DNA of 64,000 bases, from the NCBI RefSeq assembly GCF_002209485.1, contig NZ_NJIX01000003.1:434001-498000 (forward strand). Reading direction: 5' to 3'. Under the pieces are notes generated by a model. It was not told the DNA's origin. It did no database searches and was given only the letters and a program-made list of their open reading frames with translations. How positions within the stretch are numbered: the stretch's first letter is position 1; each line of letters starts with the position of its first letter. Positions 37,347 through 47,477 of the stretch are shown here, piece after piece. This DNA comes from Achromobacter sp. HZ34. Its GTDB lineage: Bacteria; Pseudomonadota; Gammaproteobacteria; Burkholderiales; Burkholderiaceae_B. The position numbers and the translations under genes are program-made.

Positions 37347-38444
37347 ATGGCCCGCTTGCGTCGCGGACCCTTCATCCAACCGACTTATTCTCCCCTCCCG
37401 ATGATTCCGGTCGCGCTGCCCGGCGGCAACTTCTATCCGATGCTGGTGGCATCGCTGATATGTCTTGCCACACTGCTCACCTGGATCGCCGTCCTCTGTA
37501 CCACCCCCGCAGCACGCCTGCGCGTCCGCGAACACCCCCGTAAATGCCTGTTCGCCATGGGCATCCTGGCCCTGGTGGGCGCCATTTTCCCTGCGGGCCA
37601 GGCCCAACGCTGGCTGGCGGCACGCACGGCAACGGCCGATCTGGCGCGCCGCACCGTGGTGCTGGAGCACGGCGCCGAGCTGGGCGGCATCGCCATGCCC
37701 GCCAACACGCGGCTGGTGCTGAAGACCCCGGGGCAACTGGGCGATTTCGAACTGGCGCGCTTCCCGACCGCCGTGGCGCTGGACGGCGCCCGCATCAACC
37801 AGTTGCGCCGCTACGTGCGTGGCGACGGCGCCGCCGCCACGGTCATCGGCGCGTCGGCCAACATTGCCCAGGACCAGGACATCGGCGGCTGGCGCTGCAC
37901 CCACGGCCACATGGTCGAATTCCGCGTCGCCGCGGCCGACGGCAAGCTGCATTTCAGCAGCTGCCACCTGGCGGCCGGCAACCAGCTCGACAAGCAGGCG
38001 ATACCCGCCGGCACCTGGGCCAGCCTGCGCAGCGGCACCACGCCCGCGAGCGACCCGCGCCTGGCCGAAGGTTGGCTATTGCGCACCGATGGCAGCGAGC
38101 CGATGCAGGTGCAGGGCCTGCCCATGATCAAGGTCGAACTGCGGCTGGACACCAAGCGCCAGTTGCAGTCCTTCGAAGGCGCCCTGGCGCAGCCCCTGAC
38201 CCGGGGGCCCATGACCTATCCGCCCGGCACGCGGGTGGCGACGGCCAGCACCACGCTGGTGGGTGCCCAGCCGGGCGACCTGATCTTCAGTCCGTCACGC
38301 GGCCGCTCGGCCAAACGCGAAGGCGGGCAGGAGGTAGCCGCCGGCAATTCCGTTTTGCAGGCGGCGGACGGCACCGTACGCTCGGTGCTGACGAATCGTG
38401 CCGCCGGCGTGCTGGACTATGCGTCGATCGGGCTCACGCCCTGA
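37347..38444 (+). CDS. Membrane-anchored protein of unknown function
   Basis: A 365-residue protein I do not recognise. Two hydrophobic helices (VASLICLATLLTWIAVLC and LFAMGILALVGAIFPAG), separated by a short basic loop, are followed by a mostly beta-like domain of about 270 residues. That domain has two similar halves: MPANTRLVLKTPGQLGDFEL in the first, and YPPGTRVATASTTLVGAQPG in the second. With this topology the large domain should lie on the same side as the N-terminus. Start uncertain: ATG at 37347 or ATG at 37401 (MIPVALPGG); neither has a Shine-Dalgarno sequence. Codon use is like its neighbours. Confidence 0.7.
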   Translation: MARLRRGPFIQPTYSPLPMIPVALPGGNFYPMLVASLICLATLLTWIAVLCTTPAARLRVREHPRKCLFAMGILALVGAIFPAGQAQRWLAARTATADLARRTVVLEHGAELGGIAMPANTRLVLKTPGQLGDFELARFPTAVALDGARINQLRRYVRGDGAAATVIGASANIAQDQDIGGWRCTHGHMVEFRVAAADGKLHFSSCHLAAGNQLDKQAIPAGTWASLRSGTTPASDPRLAEGWLLRTDGSEPMQVQGLPMIKVELRLDTKRQLQSFEGALAQPLTRGPMTYPPGTRVATASTTLVGAQPGDLIFSPSRGRSAKREGGQEVAAGNSVLQAADGTVRSVLTNRAAGVLDYASIGLTP

Positions 38445-38655
38445 AGGGTCCAGAAGCAGGTCGGACGCGGTTCGGAAACGCTGCCGAAGGGCCAGGCGCC
38501 GCCGCGGGATGGAGGCGCAGCCGAGCGCGCGCAGACACTGCGCGATGCCCTGGGCGTAGCCCGCGACGATGGCGGTCGCAAAACACTGGGATAATAAGCG
38601 TTTCCCTGTGACAGCCGGACCGCCGCGCGCGGCCCGCCAACTTGAGACTAGCGAC

Positions 38656-39882
38656 ATGGCCGTCAACCTGCAAATCCCCTCGGAATCCGACATTTTCCCC
38701 GTTCCCGGCATCGAAATCGGTGTAACCGAAGCCGGCATTCGCAAGACCGGGCGACGCGATCTGACGGTATTCCGCCTGGCGCCCGGCACCAGCGTAGCGG
38801 GCGTCTTCACCCGCAACCGCTTCCGCGCCGCGCCGGTACAGGTGTGCGAAGCGCATCTCGCGGCGGGCACGCAGATCGCCGCCATGGTGATCAACACGGG
38901 CAACGCCAACGCCGGCACCGGCGCTGACGGCCTGCAACGCTGCAACGACACCTGCGCCGCGCTGGCCAAGCTGCTGGGCGTACAAGCCGACCAGATCCTG
39001 CCTTTCTCCACCGGCGTCATCCTGGAACCGCTGCCGGTCGACCGCGTGGTGGCCGGGCTGCCCGCCGCCATCGCCAACCTGGGCCCCAACAACTGGTTCA
39101 GCGCCGCCCACGGCATCATGACCACCGACACGCTACCCAAGATTGCGTCGGTACGCCGCAGCATCGGCGGCAAGACCGTCACCTTCACCGGCATCAGCAA
39201 GGGCGCCGGCATGATCCGGCCCAATATGGCGACCATGCTGGGCTACCTGGCCACCGACGCCGGCATCGCGCCCGACCTGCTCAAGCGCATGGCGCGCGAG
39301 ATCGCCGACGTGTCGTTCAACCGCATCACGGTCGACGGCGACACGTCCACCAACGATTCCTTCATCATCATGGCCAGCGGCCAGTCGGGCCTGCAGGTCA
39401 ACAGCAGCAGCGATGCCGCCTATGCCGAGCTGCACCAGGCGCTGTCGGCCGCCGCCGCCGAACTGGCCCAGAAGATCGTGCGCGACGCCGAAGGCGCCAC
39501 CAAGTTCATGACCATCCGCGTGGAAGAAGCGGGCACGACGGAAGAGGCGCTCAAAGTGGCCTACGCCGTGGCCCATTCGCCCCTGGTCAAGACCGCTTTC
39601 TACGCATCGGACCCCAACCTGGGCCGCATCCTGGCGGCGGTCGGCTATGCCGGCATCGACGATCTCGACACCGCGAAATTGCGGCTGTGGCTGGACGACG
39701 TGCTGGTGGCCACGGGCGGCGGCCGCAATCCCGAATACCGCGAGGAAGACGGCCAGCGCGTGATGAAGCAGCCGGAGATCCTGGTGCGCATCGCATTGGG
39801 CCGCGGGTCGGTGACGGACACGGTCTACACCTGCGATTTCTCGCACGACTACGTCAGCATCAACGCCGATTATCGTTCCTGA
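38656..39882 (+). CDS. argJ: Bifunctional glutamate N-acetyltransferase/acetylornithine acyltransferase
   Basis: A 408-residue ornithine acetyltransferase of the cyclic arginine pathway. The precursor cleaves itself before the Thr in [17 protein letters not shown]; that Thr becomes the nucleophile. Other motifs: [56 protein letters not shown] and [18 protein letters not shown] (close to this spelling). The end [16 protein letters not shown] is typical. The ATG at 38656 gives the family N-terminus. Confidence 0.97.
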   Translation: MAVNLQIPSESDIFPVPGIEIGVTEAGIRKTGRRDLTVFRLAPGTSVAGVFTRNRFRAAPVQVCEAHLAAGTQIAAMVINTGNANAGTGADGLQRCNDTCAALAKLLGVQADQILPFSTGVILEPLPVDRVVAGLPAAIANLGPNNWFSAAHGIMTTDTLPKIASVRRSIGGKTVTFTGISKGAGMIRPNMATMLGYLATDAGIAPDLLKRMAREIADVSFNRITVDGDTSTNDSFIIMASGQSGLQVNSSSDAAYAELHQALSAAAAELAQKIVRDAEGATKFMTIRVEEAGTTEEALKVAYAVAHSPLVKTAFYASDPNLGRILAAVGYAGIDDLDTAKLRLWLDDVLVATGGGRNPEYREEDGQRVMKQPEILVRIALGRGSVTDTVYTCDFSHDYVSINADYRS

Positions 39883-39896
39883 TCCGGGATATCGAA

Positions 39897-40763
39897 GTGA
39901 CCAACAACGATTTCACCACGCTGATCTCCCGCGCCGAGCGGGTGTTGGCGCAGCTTGAAGCCTATCTGCCGCCGGCGCCGCCGGAAATCGATTGGACGGC
40001 CCGCGCCTTTCGCTGGCGCCGGCGCGGATCGCGCGGCTGGCTGGACGCGGTGCGCCACATCTCCCGCATCGATATGGGCGACCTGCAGCATATCGAGCGC
40101 CAGAAGGACATCATCGATCGCAACACCCGCCACTTCATCGACAAGAAGCCGGCCAACAACGTGTTGATGACCGGCGCCCGCGGCACCGGCAAGAGTTCGC
40201 TGGTCAAGGCCATGCTGGCCACCTACGGCGACCAGGGGCTGCGCCTGATCGAGGTCGACAAGTCCGACCTGGGCGACCTGGCCGACATCGTCGAGATGAT
40301 CGGCGACCGGCCGGAACGCTTCATCGTGTTCTGCGACGACCTGTCCTTCGAAGAAGGCGAGGCGGGCTACAAGGCATTGAAATCGGTGCTGGACGGCTCC
40401 GTGACGGCGTCGGGCGACAACGTGCTGATCTACGCGACGTCCAATCGCCGGCACCTCATGCCCGAGTACATGAGCGAGAACCTGCAGGCCAGGCATCAAC
40501 CCGATGGCGAAATCCATCCCGGCGAAACCGTCGAGGAAAAGATTTCGCTGTCCGAGCGCTTCGGCCTGTGGCTGTCGTTCTATCCCTTCCGCCAGGACGA
40601 CTACCTGGACATCGTCTACCACTGGCTGCGCGAACTGGGCTGCCCCGAGGAACACGTGGCCCCGGCGCGCACGGAAGCGCTGCAATGGAGTATCGAGCGT
40701 GGCTCGCGTTCGGGCCGCGTGGCGTTCCAGTTCGCCCGCGATTGGGCGGCGCGGCATGTCTGA
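39897..40763 (+). CDS. DUF815-family AAA ATPase
   Basis: A 288-residue P-loop protein: Walker A GARGTGKSSLVKAML near residue 97, Walker B FIVFCDDLSFEEGE, sensor LIYATSNRRHLMPEYM, and a C-terminal helical region. This is the DUF815 group, often found in betaproteobacteria beside argJ and a Nudix gene; its substrate is unknown. The GTG start was chosen because it opens the conserved region and lies 14 bases after the argJ stop. It overlaps the Nudix gene by eight bases. Confidence 0.88.
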   Translation: MTNNDFTTLISRAERVLAQLEAYLPPAPPEIDWTARAFRWRRRGSRGWLDAVRHISRIDMGDLQHIERQKDIIDRNTRHFIDKKPANNVLMTGARGTGKSSLVKAMLATYGDQGLRLIEVDKSDLGDLADIVEMIGDRPERFIVFCDDLSFEEGEAGYKALKSVLDGSVTASGDNVLIYATSNRRHLMPEYMSENLQARHQPDGEIHPGETVEEKISLSERFGLWLSFYPFRQDDYLDIVYHWLRELGCPEEHVAPARTEALQWSIERGSRSGRVAFQFARDWAARHV

Positions 40764-41769
40764 GAAGATCCTCGATGTCGCGGCCGGCCTGATCCTGCGC
40801 GGCGACGGCCAGTTGCTGCTGGGCCAGCGTCCCGAAGGCAAGCCCTGGTCGGGTTGGTGGGAATTGCCCGGCGGCAAGCTGGAGCCGGGTGAAACCGTGC
40901 TGCAGGCCCTGGCGCGCGAGCTGGAGGAAGAACTGGGCATCCGGGTGACCGAAGCAACGCCTTGGGTCACCTACGTCCACGTCTATCCGCACACCACGGT
41001 GCGCCTGGCGTTCTGCCGGGTGACGCAATGGGAGGGCGAGCCGCGCGGTCTGGAAAACCAGCAATTGCGGTGGGTGGATCCGGCGCGCGCAACGGACGTC
41101 GGTGACGTCTTGCCGGCCACGCTGCCGCCGCTGCGCTGGCTGCAATTGCCCGATACCTACGGCATCAGCAATATCGGCCAGGCCGACGGCCTGCCCACTT
41201 TCCTGCAACGCCTGGATGCGGCCCTGGTGGGTGGGCTGCGGCTGGTGCAATTGCGCGAGCCCGGTTGGCCCGATGGGGCCGATGCGCCTTCGCTGCATGC
41301 GGCGCTGCAGGCGGTGCTGCAGCGCTGCCGCGCTGCCGGTGCGCAGGTGCTGGTCAACAGCGTGCACCCGCGGGCCTGGTGGACGGAGGCGGACGGTGTG
41401 CATCTGCGCGCGGCCGATGCTGCCGACCTCGTCGCTGGTCGCGCCGTCGATCACGCCGCTGATTCCGGACCCGCGCAAGCCTTGCGCGCGGCCCTGGGCC
41501 CGCAGGCCAAGGTGGCGGTATCCACGCACGACGCCGATCAAGTGGCCGTGGCGCGCGAATTGGAGGCGGATTTCATCGTCGCCGGACCCGTCGCCGCTAC
41601 CGCCAGCCATCCTGGCCAGGCCGGTGTGGGGTGGCAAGGCTTCGAGGCCATCATCGCCGATGCCGGCGTGCCGGCTTATGCCATCGGCGGTCAAGGACCG
41701 GAGACGTTGACGGCGGCGCGCCAGCACGGCGCGCATGGCGTGGCGGCAATCCGGGCCGTGTTTCGATAA
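40756..41769 (+). CDS. Nudix hydrolase (MutT-like) fused to a ThiE/TenI-like domain
   Basis: A 337-residue two-domain protein. Residues 1-130 form a MutT-like Nudix domain with a complete box: G40, E46, R54, E55, E58, E59, G61. Residues about 140-337 form a TIM barrel like thiamine-phosphate synthase (LRLVQLREP, VLVNSVHP, VHLRAADAADLV, PAYAIGGQGPE). Key ThiE residues are changed: QLREK-type Lys is Pro, and the TxTK phosphate loop reads ATASHPGQ. The fusion is a known betaproteobacterial/gammaproteobacterial type, likely cleaning oxidised nucleotides. A true thiE lies 10 kb upstream. Confidence 0.9.
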   Translation: MSEKILDVAAGLILRGDGQLLLGQRPEGKPWSGWWELPGGKLEPGETVLQALARELEEELGIRVTEATPWVTYVHVYPHTTVRLAFCRVTQWEGEPRGLENQQLRWVDPARATDVGDVLPATLPPLRWLQLPDTYGISNIGQADGLPTFLQRLDAALVGGLRLVQLREPGWPDGADAPSLHAALQAVLQRCRAAGAQVLVNSVHPRAWWTEADGVHLRAADAADLVAGRAVDHAADSGPAQALRAALGPQAKVAVSTHDADQVAVARELEADFIVAGPVAATASHPGQAGVGWQGFEAIIADAGVPAYAIGGQGPETLTAARQHGAHGVAAIRAVFR

Positions 41770-41823
41770 AGAACCGGCAACGACCCGATATAAGCGCCGA
41801 TGAAAGGCCAATGAGCACTAAAA

Positions 41824-41847
41824 CAAAGCCACCCTCGGGTGGCTTTG
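41824..41847. terminator. Bidirectional terminator between the Nudix gene and the 70-residue gene
   Basis: CAAAGCCACCC (41824-41834) pairs with GGGTGGCTTTG (41837-41847). Leftward it continues into TGTTTTAG. It separates the converging Nudix-ThiE and small-protein genes. Confidence 0.85.
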
Positions 41848-41852
41848 TATCG

Positions 41853-42065
41853 TCAGGCGGGTACCTGGTGGTGCTTGCCGTCGAAGAGCGAGTCGTTTTC
41901 CGGTACGCCGGTGGTGATACCCGTGCTGCCCGTGGTCAAGGCAGCGCGGCCAGCCTGGGTGAGACGCAGGCGGGTGACGGTGATCTTGGCGCCGGGCTTG
42001 GAGACGATTTCCGCACGCTCGATGTAGCGAGTGGGATAAGCCGCCTTCTGGGTTTGCGTGTTCAT
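41853..42065 (-). CDS. Small protein of unknown function (70 residues)
   Basis: A 70-residue, soluble-looking protein (MNTQTQKAAYPTRYIERAEI...) with a basic middle and a Gly/Thr-rich end. No family recognised. It looks real: GGAGG stands 9-10 bases before the ATG, it begins only 4 bases after the GAF-protein stop, and a terminator follows. Likely partner or by-product of the GAF-protein operon. Confidence 0.7.
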   Translation of the reverse strand: MNTQTQKAAYPTRYIERAEIVSKPGAKITVTRLRLTQAGRAALTTGSTGITTGVPENDSLFDGKHHQVPA

Positions 42066-42069
42066 AGCT

Positions 42070-42831
42070 TCAATACCTCCGCGTTACGTAATCGCCGACG
42101 GCGTCACCAATGGCGACCAGCATCTGCCACGATTGGGACTCACTGAATATGCGCGGAACGCTTGAGTCCAAGTAGAGCACTCCGAGGACGTGCTGTCCAC
42201 TTCGGTCCAGCACAGGGAGCGCGGCGGCTGTGATGCGTCCCGGTTTGATTTGGGCCACCTGCGCCGTTGTGTAACCCCAATCAGCGACCAGTTCCGCGCG
42301 ATGCTCCGCCTCGGTCGCGGCGACGCTCTCCATGATGTACGGCTCCTTGTTGCGGACCGCCTGGCCGGTAATGCCGGTGTTGACGGAAAACGTCCGGCCC
42401 GCGCCGGCGCTGTCGCTGTCGCCGATGTAGGCAATGATCTGCTGCAGGCGCTGCGGATTATCCAGAGGCGGCACGACGCGATGGAAGGTGGCGCGCAGGT
42501 CGACCTCCGTATCGCTCTGCAATTCGATCAGGTTCTTGATGGCCGCGTGCGCCACCGACACCGCGGCGTACAAGCCGTCATGGGTTTCTTCCGGCGCTTC
42601 CTTGGAGTCCTGGCGCCGCGCGATCTGGATCTTGAGGAGGGAAACGAGGCATACCCAGACCACCACCCCCAGCGCCAGGTCGGCGAACAGCCGGTCTTGC
42701 GGCGAACGCCAGAAGCGCACCATCGTGAAAACAGCCGCGCCGACGACCGGCACCGCCCCCACGACTTCAAAAAACCATTTTCGATACCAGATCGGTGGAC
42801 GATCTACGCCCGGGATTGGATTGACGCGCAC
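42070..42831 (-). CDS. Membrane-anchored GAF-domain protein
   Basis: A 253-residue protein: two N-terminal membrane helices (FFEVVGAVPVVGAAVFTMV and LFADLALGVVVWVCLVSLL), a helical linker with many charged residues (about 70-100), and a C-terminal GAF domain (NTGITGQAVRNKEPYIM ... ALPVLDRSGQHVLGVLYLDSS). No kinase, cyclase or HTH output domain follows, so it may act through a partner. GTG start with an AGGGGGG ribosome site upstream. It forms a two-gene unit with the 70-residue protein and lies just after the RND pump operon in the same direction. Confidence 0.85.
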   Translation of the reverse strand: MRVNPIPGVDRPPIWYRKWFFEVVGAVPVVGAAVFTMVRFWRSPQDRLFADLALGVVVWVCLVSLLKIQIARRQDSKEAPEETHDGLYAAVSVAHAAIKNLIELQSDTEVDLRATFHRVVPPLDNPQRLQQIIAYIGDSDSAGAGRTFSVNTGITGQAVRNKEPYIMESVAATEAEHRAELVADWGYTTAQVAQIKPGRITAAALPVLDRSGQHVLGVLYLDSSVPRIFSESQSWQMLVAIGDAVGDYVTRRY

Positions 42832-42846
42832 TAGCTCTGTTCCCCC

Positions 42847-44364
42847 CTAGGGCTTGTCCGCCGCCAGCTTGGGCTGGACATCGCCGTCCCAGCCGCCGCC
42901 CAGGGCGGCAGCCAATTGCACGCTGGCGACCAGCCGGTTGCCAAGCAGGCTGATCGCGTTGCGCTCGGTCGACAGGGCGGTGGCCTGCACCGTGGCGACA
43001 CTGAGATAGTCGATCAGGCCTTGTTCGTACTGGTTGCGGGTGTACACCAGCGAACGGCGCGCGGACTCCACGGCGCGCCGCTGCACGTCCTGCTCGTTGG
43101 ACATGACACGCAGCTGGATCAGGTAGTCCTCGACTTCACGCAACGCGCCCAGCGCCGTCTGGCGATAGGCGGCCGCCTGCGCATCATAAGCGGCCCGGGC
43201 CGAATCGATCTGCGCATTGCGCAGTCCGCCGTCGAACAGGGTAGCCGCCAGCGCGGGACCGATCGACCAGTAGCGCGCCGGCGCCGTCAGCCACTGCGCG
43301 AACTCGCCGCTGCGAAAACCGCCCGAGGCCGACAACGTCAGGTCGGGGAACCAGGCCGCCACCGCCACGCCGATCTGCGCATTGGCCTGCGCGGTGCGGC
43401 GTTCCGCGCCCGCCACGTCCGGCCGGCGCTCCAGCAGTTGCGAAGGCAGGCCCATCGGAATGGCCGGCACCTGCTGCGTGAATTTCTGCGCCGGTAGCGC
43501 GAAGGTGGAAGGCGCCACGCCCAGCAGCACCGCGATGGCGTGCTCATACTGGCCGCGCTGCCATTCCAGGTCGATCAGATTGGCGCGGGTGTTTTCCAGC
43601 TGGGTCTGCGCCACCGACACGTCGCCCATGCCGGCCACGCCCACATTGAAACGGTTCTGCGTCAGCGTCAGTGAACGCTCATAGGCGGCCACGGTTTCTT
43701 CCAGCAGGCGTTTCTGTTCATCCAGAATGCGCAGCTGGAAGTAGTCCTGCGCCAGCGTGCTCTGGGCGCTCAGGCGGGCGCCGGCCAGGTCGGCGGCACT
43801 GGCCTGGGCGCTGGCCTGGCTGGCCTCGACGTTGCGGCGGATCGAGCCCCACAGGTCGGCCTCCCAGTTGACCGAGCCGCCCAGGACATAGGCATTGCCG
43901 ACCGAACTGGCGCCGGTGCCGCTGCCGCTGCTGCCATTGCCGGAACGGGTCACACCGGCGTTCGCGCCCACCGTCGGGAAGAAGGAGGATCGCGCCCCGC
44001 GCACTAGTGCCTGGGCCTGGCGGTAGTTGGCTTCGGCCTGGACGATGTCCAGGTTGGCCGTGTTCAGATGGTCCATCAGGCCGTCGAGCGTGGCATCGCC
44101 ATACACATGCCACCAGCCGCTGTCGGTGGCGATGCCGGGCTGCGCCGGCGTCCAGCCCGGTGCGCCCTGCTGCGCTTCCTTGAACGCCGCGCCGACGTCC
44201 AGGCCCGGCCGCACGTAGTCGGGGCCGACAGCGCAGGCGCTCAGCGCGCCGCACAGGGCGAGTACGGCAAGCAGGGGCCGCGCACGCGACGCCGGCAACC
44301 GCGCGGACGCAACCGCGCGCAAGGATGCACGCGCTTTGGAAGAAGGAAAGGACGGACGCATCAT
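42847..44364 (-). CDS. RND efflux outer-membrane factor lipoprotein (NodT/OprM family)
   Basis: A 505-residue TolC-like lipoprotein. Signal with lipobox LSAC (about residues 40-43), then AVGPDYVRP, the standard start of the mature NodT family. Two OEP repeats carry [30 protein letters not shown] and [18 protein letters not shown]-like segments. It forms the outer-membrane channel of the adjacent MdtABC-type pump. The ATG at 44364 overlaps the stop of the preceding transporter gene (ATGA). Confidence 0.95.
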   Translation of the reverse strand: MMRPSFPSSKARASLRAVASARLPASRARPLLAVLALCGALSACAVGPDYVRPGLDVGAAFKEAQQGAPGWTPAQPGIATDSGWWHVYGDATLDGLMDHLNTANLDIVQAEANYRQAQALVRGARSSFFPTVGANAGVTRSGNGSSGSGTGASSVGNAYVLGGSVNWEADLWGSIRRNVEASQASAQASAADLAGARLSAQSTLAQDYFQLRILDEQKRLLEETVAAYERSLTLTQNRFNVGVAGMGDVSVAQTQLENTRANLIDLEWQRGQYEHAIAVLLGVAPSTFALPAQKFTQQVPAIPMGLPSQLLERRPDVAGAERRTAQANAQIGVAVAAWFPDLTLSASGGFRSGEFAQWLTAPARYWSIGPALAATLFDGGLRNAQIDSARAAYDAQAAAYRQTALGALREVEDYLIQLRVMSNEQDVQRRAVESARRSLVYTRNQYEQGLIDYLSVATVQATALSTERNAISLLGNRLVASVQLAAALGGGWDGDVQPKLAADKP

Positions 44365-47300
44365 GAATAGTCGGTAGTGGTTGCCACGGCGCGGGCGGCC
44401 TGACGGCGGCGCGCCCAATGGCGTAGCCGGTCGAGATACAGGTAGATCACGGGCGTGGTGTACAGCGTGAGCAGCTGGCTGACCACCAGGCCGCCGACGA
44501 TGGTCACGCCCAGGGGCTGGCGGAATTCGGCGCCGGTGCCGCTGGCCAGCACCAAGGGCAAGGCACCGAAGATGGCCGCCATCGACGTCATCAGGATGGG
44601 CCGGAAACGCGTCAGGCAGGCCTGGAAGATGGCGTCGCGCGGACTCAGCCCGTGGCGCCGCTCCGCTTCCAGGGCGAAGTCGACCATCATGATGGCGTTC
44701 TTCTTGACGATGCCGATCAGCAAAAACACGCCGATCAGCGCGATGATGGAAAACTCCATGCGTACCAGCAGCAATGCCAGCAACGCGCCGATGCCCGCCG
44801 AGGGCAAGGTCGACAGGATGGTCAGTGGATGCACGAAACTTTCATAGAGCATGCCCAGCACCAGGTACATGGTGACCAGCGCGGCCAGGATCAACCACGG
44901 CTGTTGCGACAGCGTCTGCTGCAGGGCCGCCGCCGTGCCCTGGAAGCTGGCCTGGATCTGGTCGGACGGCAGGCCGATGCGCGCCACCGCCGCATCGATG
45001 GCGGCGCTGGCCTGCCCCAGCGCGATGCCCGGCGCCAGGCTGAACGAAATCGTGTCGGCCACGAACAGCCCCTGGTGCTGCACGCTCAAGGGCGCGGCGC
45101 CCACCTGGAAGCGGGCGAAGGACGCCAGCGGCACGCGCGCGCCACTGCTGGAGATGACGTCGATCTTCTGCAGCGACTCGGCGTTCTGCGCGAAGCGCTG
45201 GTCCACGCCCATCACCACGTGATACTGATTCAGCGGCCCATACATCACCGAGACCTGGCGCTGGCTGAAGGAATTGTTCAGGACCGCCGAGATGTCGGTC
45301 ATGTCCACGCCCAGGCGCGTGGCCGCTTCGCGGTCGATCACCAGGTCGACTTCCTGCCCCTTGTCCTCGACGTCCGTATCGACGTCGACCAGTTCGGGCA
45401 GCGTGGCCAGGGCTTGCTGCACTTTCGGCATCCACGTCCGCAGCAGTTGCAGGTCGCCGGCCATCAGCGCGTAATCGTAGGAACCGGTGCTGCTGGCGCG
45501 GCCGCCGACACGGATGTCCTGCTGCGCCACCAGGAACATGCGCGCCCCGGGAATACTCTGCAAGCGGCCGCGCAAGCGATCGATCACCACCTCCGACGAC
45601 ACGCCCCGTTCGGACAGGGGCTTGAGCTGGATCTGCATGAAGCTGCTGTTGCTGCCCCCGCGTCCGCCCGCGTAACCCGTCATGCTTTGCACGGCGGGAT
45701 CCGACTGCACCACCTTGCGCATGTATTCCAGCTTGGGCAAGGTGGCCTGGAAGGACGTGCCCTGGTCGACACGGAAAAAGCCTAGCAGCTGGCCGGTGTC
45801 CTGCTGCGGGAAGAATCCCTTGGGCACGTGCACGTACAGATAGACGTTCAGGCAGATGGTGACCAGCAGCACGAACACCATCAGCAGGCTGTGCTGCAGC
45901 GTCCAGGCCAGGGTGTCCTCGTACAGCTTGTTGAGCCAGGTGAAGCCCCGCTCGGACCAGCGCGCGAACCGCCCCGGCGGCCGTTGCACGCGGTCGGCAT
46001 CGTGGCGTAGCATGCGCGCGCACATCATCGGCGTCAGGGTCAGCGAGGTCACCAGCGACACCATGATGGACGCCGACAGCGTGACGGCGAACTCGCGGAA
46101 CAGGCGGCCCACCACGCCTCCCATCAACAGGATGGGAATGAAAACCGCCACCAGCGACAGGCTCATCGACAAAACCGTGAAGCCCACTTCGCGCGCCCCG
46201 CGCAGCGCCGCGCGCATGGGCGTCATGCCCCTTTCCACGTGGCGCATGACGTTCTCCACCACGACGATGGCGTCATCCACCACGAAGCCCGTGGCCACGA
46301 TCAGCGCCATCAGCGAGATGGTGTTCAGCGTATAGCCGCACAGGTACATGATGGAGAACGTACCGACCAGGGACACCGGCACGGCAATGCTGGGAATCAG
46401 CGCCGCGCGCCAGCTGCGCAGGAACACCAGCACCACCAGCATCACCAGTAACACGGCGATCACCAGCGTCATCTCCGCCTCATGCAGCGAGCTGCGGATG
46501 CTGGGCGTGCGGTCCTGCGCCACGCGGATGTCGACGTTGCCGGGCATCTGCGCTTCCAGCTGCGGCAGTTGCGCCCGCACCGCATCGACCACGTCGATGA
46601 TGTTGGCATCGGCCTGGCGCCGCACGATCAGCAGGATGGATCTGTCGTTGTTGTAGAAGCCCGTCTGGAACAGGTCTTCCACCGAATCGGTCACCGTGGC
46701 GACGTCCGACAGGCGCACCGCGGCGCCGTTCTTCCATGACACGATCAGCGGCTTGTACTGGTCCGCCTTGCTCAACTGGTCGCTGGCCATGATGACCCAA
46801 TGCTTGTCGTCGCTTTCGACGAAGCCCTTGGGGCGGTTGGCATTCGCATTGGACAAGGCCGTGCGCACTTCGTCCAGCGACACGCCCTGGTTGCTGAGCG
46901 CACCGGGCAGCAGTTCCACCCGCACCGCCGGCAGCGAGCTGCCGCCCACCGTCACGTCCCCTACCCCATTCACCTGGGACAGCTTCTGCGCCACGATGGT
47001 GGAAGCCAGGTCGTACAGCTCGCCTTGGGTATGGGTGGGCGAGGTCAGCGCCAGCGTCATGATGGGCGCGTCCGACGGATTGGCCTTGCGGTAGGTCGGA
47101 TTGCTTTTCAGGCTGGTGGGCAGCAGGGTGCGCGAGGCATTGATGGCGGCCTGCACGTCGCGCGCGGCGCCGTTGATGTCGCGCTTGAGGTCGAACTGCA
47201 GCGTCACGCGGGTCGAGCCCTGGGTGCTGCTGGAGGTCATCTCCGCCACGCCGGCGATGGAACCCAGCGCCCGCTCCAGTGGCGTCGCCACGCTGGATGC

Positions 47301-47477
47301 CATCGTCTCCGGACTGGCGCCCGGCAACTGCGCCGTCACCGAAATGGTGGGAATGTCCACCTGCGGCAGCGGCGCCACCGGCAGCAGCCAAAAGGACAGC
47401 GCCCCCGCCAGCACCACGGCCAGCGCCAGCAGCGTGGTGGCCACCGGCCGGTAGATGAAGGGCGCCGACAGGATCAT
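44361..47477 (-). CDS. mdtC: RND efflux transporter, MdtC-type subunit
   Basis: A 1038-residue inner-membrane HAE1-type RND pump with 12 spans and two large periplasmic loops. It starts [20 protein letters not shown]; family motifs include [19 protein letters not shown] with the proton-relay Asp pair of TM4 and [11 protein letters not shown]. Together with the homologous gene directly upstream it should form the heterotrimeric MdtBC pump (exports bile salts, novobiocin and similar compounds in E. coli). Overlaps both neighbours by four bases. Confidence 0.94.
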   Translation of the reverse strand: MILSAPFIYRPVATTLLALAVVLAGALSFWLLPVAPLPQVDIPTISVTAQLPGASPETMASSVATPLERALGSIAGVAEMTSSSTQGSTRVTLQFDLKRDINGAARDVQAAINASRTLLPTSLKSNPTYRKANPSDAPIMTLALTSPTHTQGELYDLASTIVAQKLSQVNGVGDVTVGGSSLPAVRVELLPGALSNQGVSLDEVRTALSNANANRPKGFVESDDKHWVIMASDQLSKADQYKPLIVSWKNGAAVRLSDVATVTDSVEDLFQTGFYNNDRSILLIVRRQADANIIDVVDAVRAQLPQLEAQMPGNVDIRVAQDRTPSIRSSLHEAEMTLVIAVLLVMLVVLVFLRSWRAALIPSIAVPVSLVGTFSIMYLCGYTLNTISLMALIVATGFVVDDAIVVVENVMRHVERGMTPMRAALRGAREVGFTVLSMSLSLVAVFIPILLMGGVVGRLFREFAVTLSASIMVSLVTSLTLTPMMCARMLRHDADRVQRPPGRFARWSERGFTWLNKLYEDTLAWTLQHSLLMVFVLLVTICLNVYLYVHVPKGFFPQQDTGQLLGFFRVDQGTSFQATLPKLEYMRKVVQSDPAVQSMTGYAGGRGGSNSSFMQIQLKPLSERGVSSEVVIDRLRGRLQSIPGARMFLVAQQDIRVGGRASSTGSYDYALMAGDLQLLRTWMPKVQQALATLPELVDVDTDVEDKGQEVDLVIDREAATRLGVDMTDISAVLNNSFSQRQVSVMYGPLNQYHVVMGVDQRFAQNAESLQKIDVISSSGARVPLASFARFQVGAAPLSVQHQGLFVADTISFSLAPGIALGQASAAIDAAVARIGLPSDQIQASFQGTAAALQQTLSQQPWLILAALVTMYLVLGMLYESFVHPLTILSTLPSAGIGALLALLLVRMEFSIIALIGVFLLIGIVKKNAIMMVDFALEAERRHGLSPRDAIFQACLTRFRPILMTSMAAIFGALPLVLASGTGAEFRQPLGVTIVGGLVVSQLLTLYTTPVIYLYLDRLRHWARRRQAARAVATTTDYS

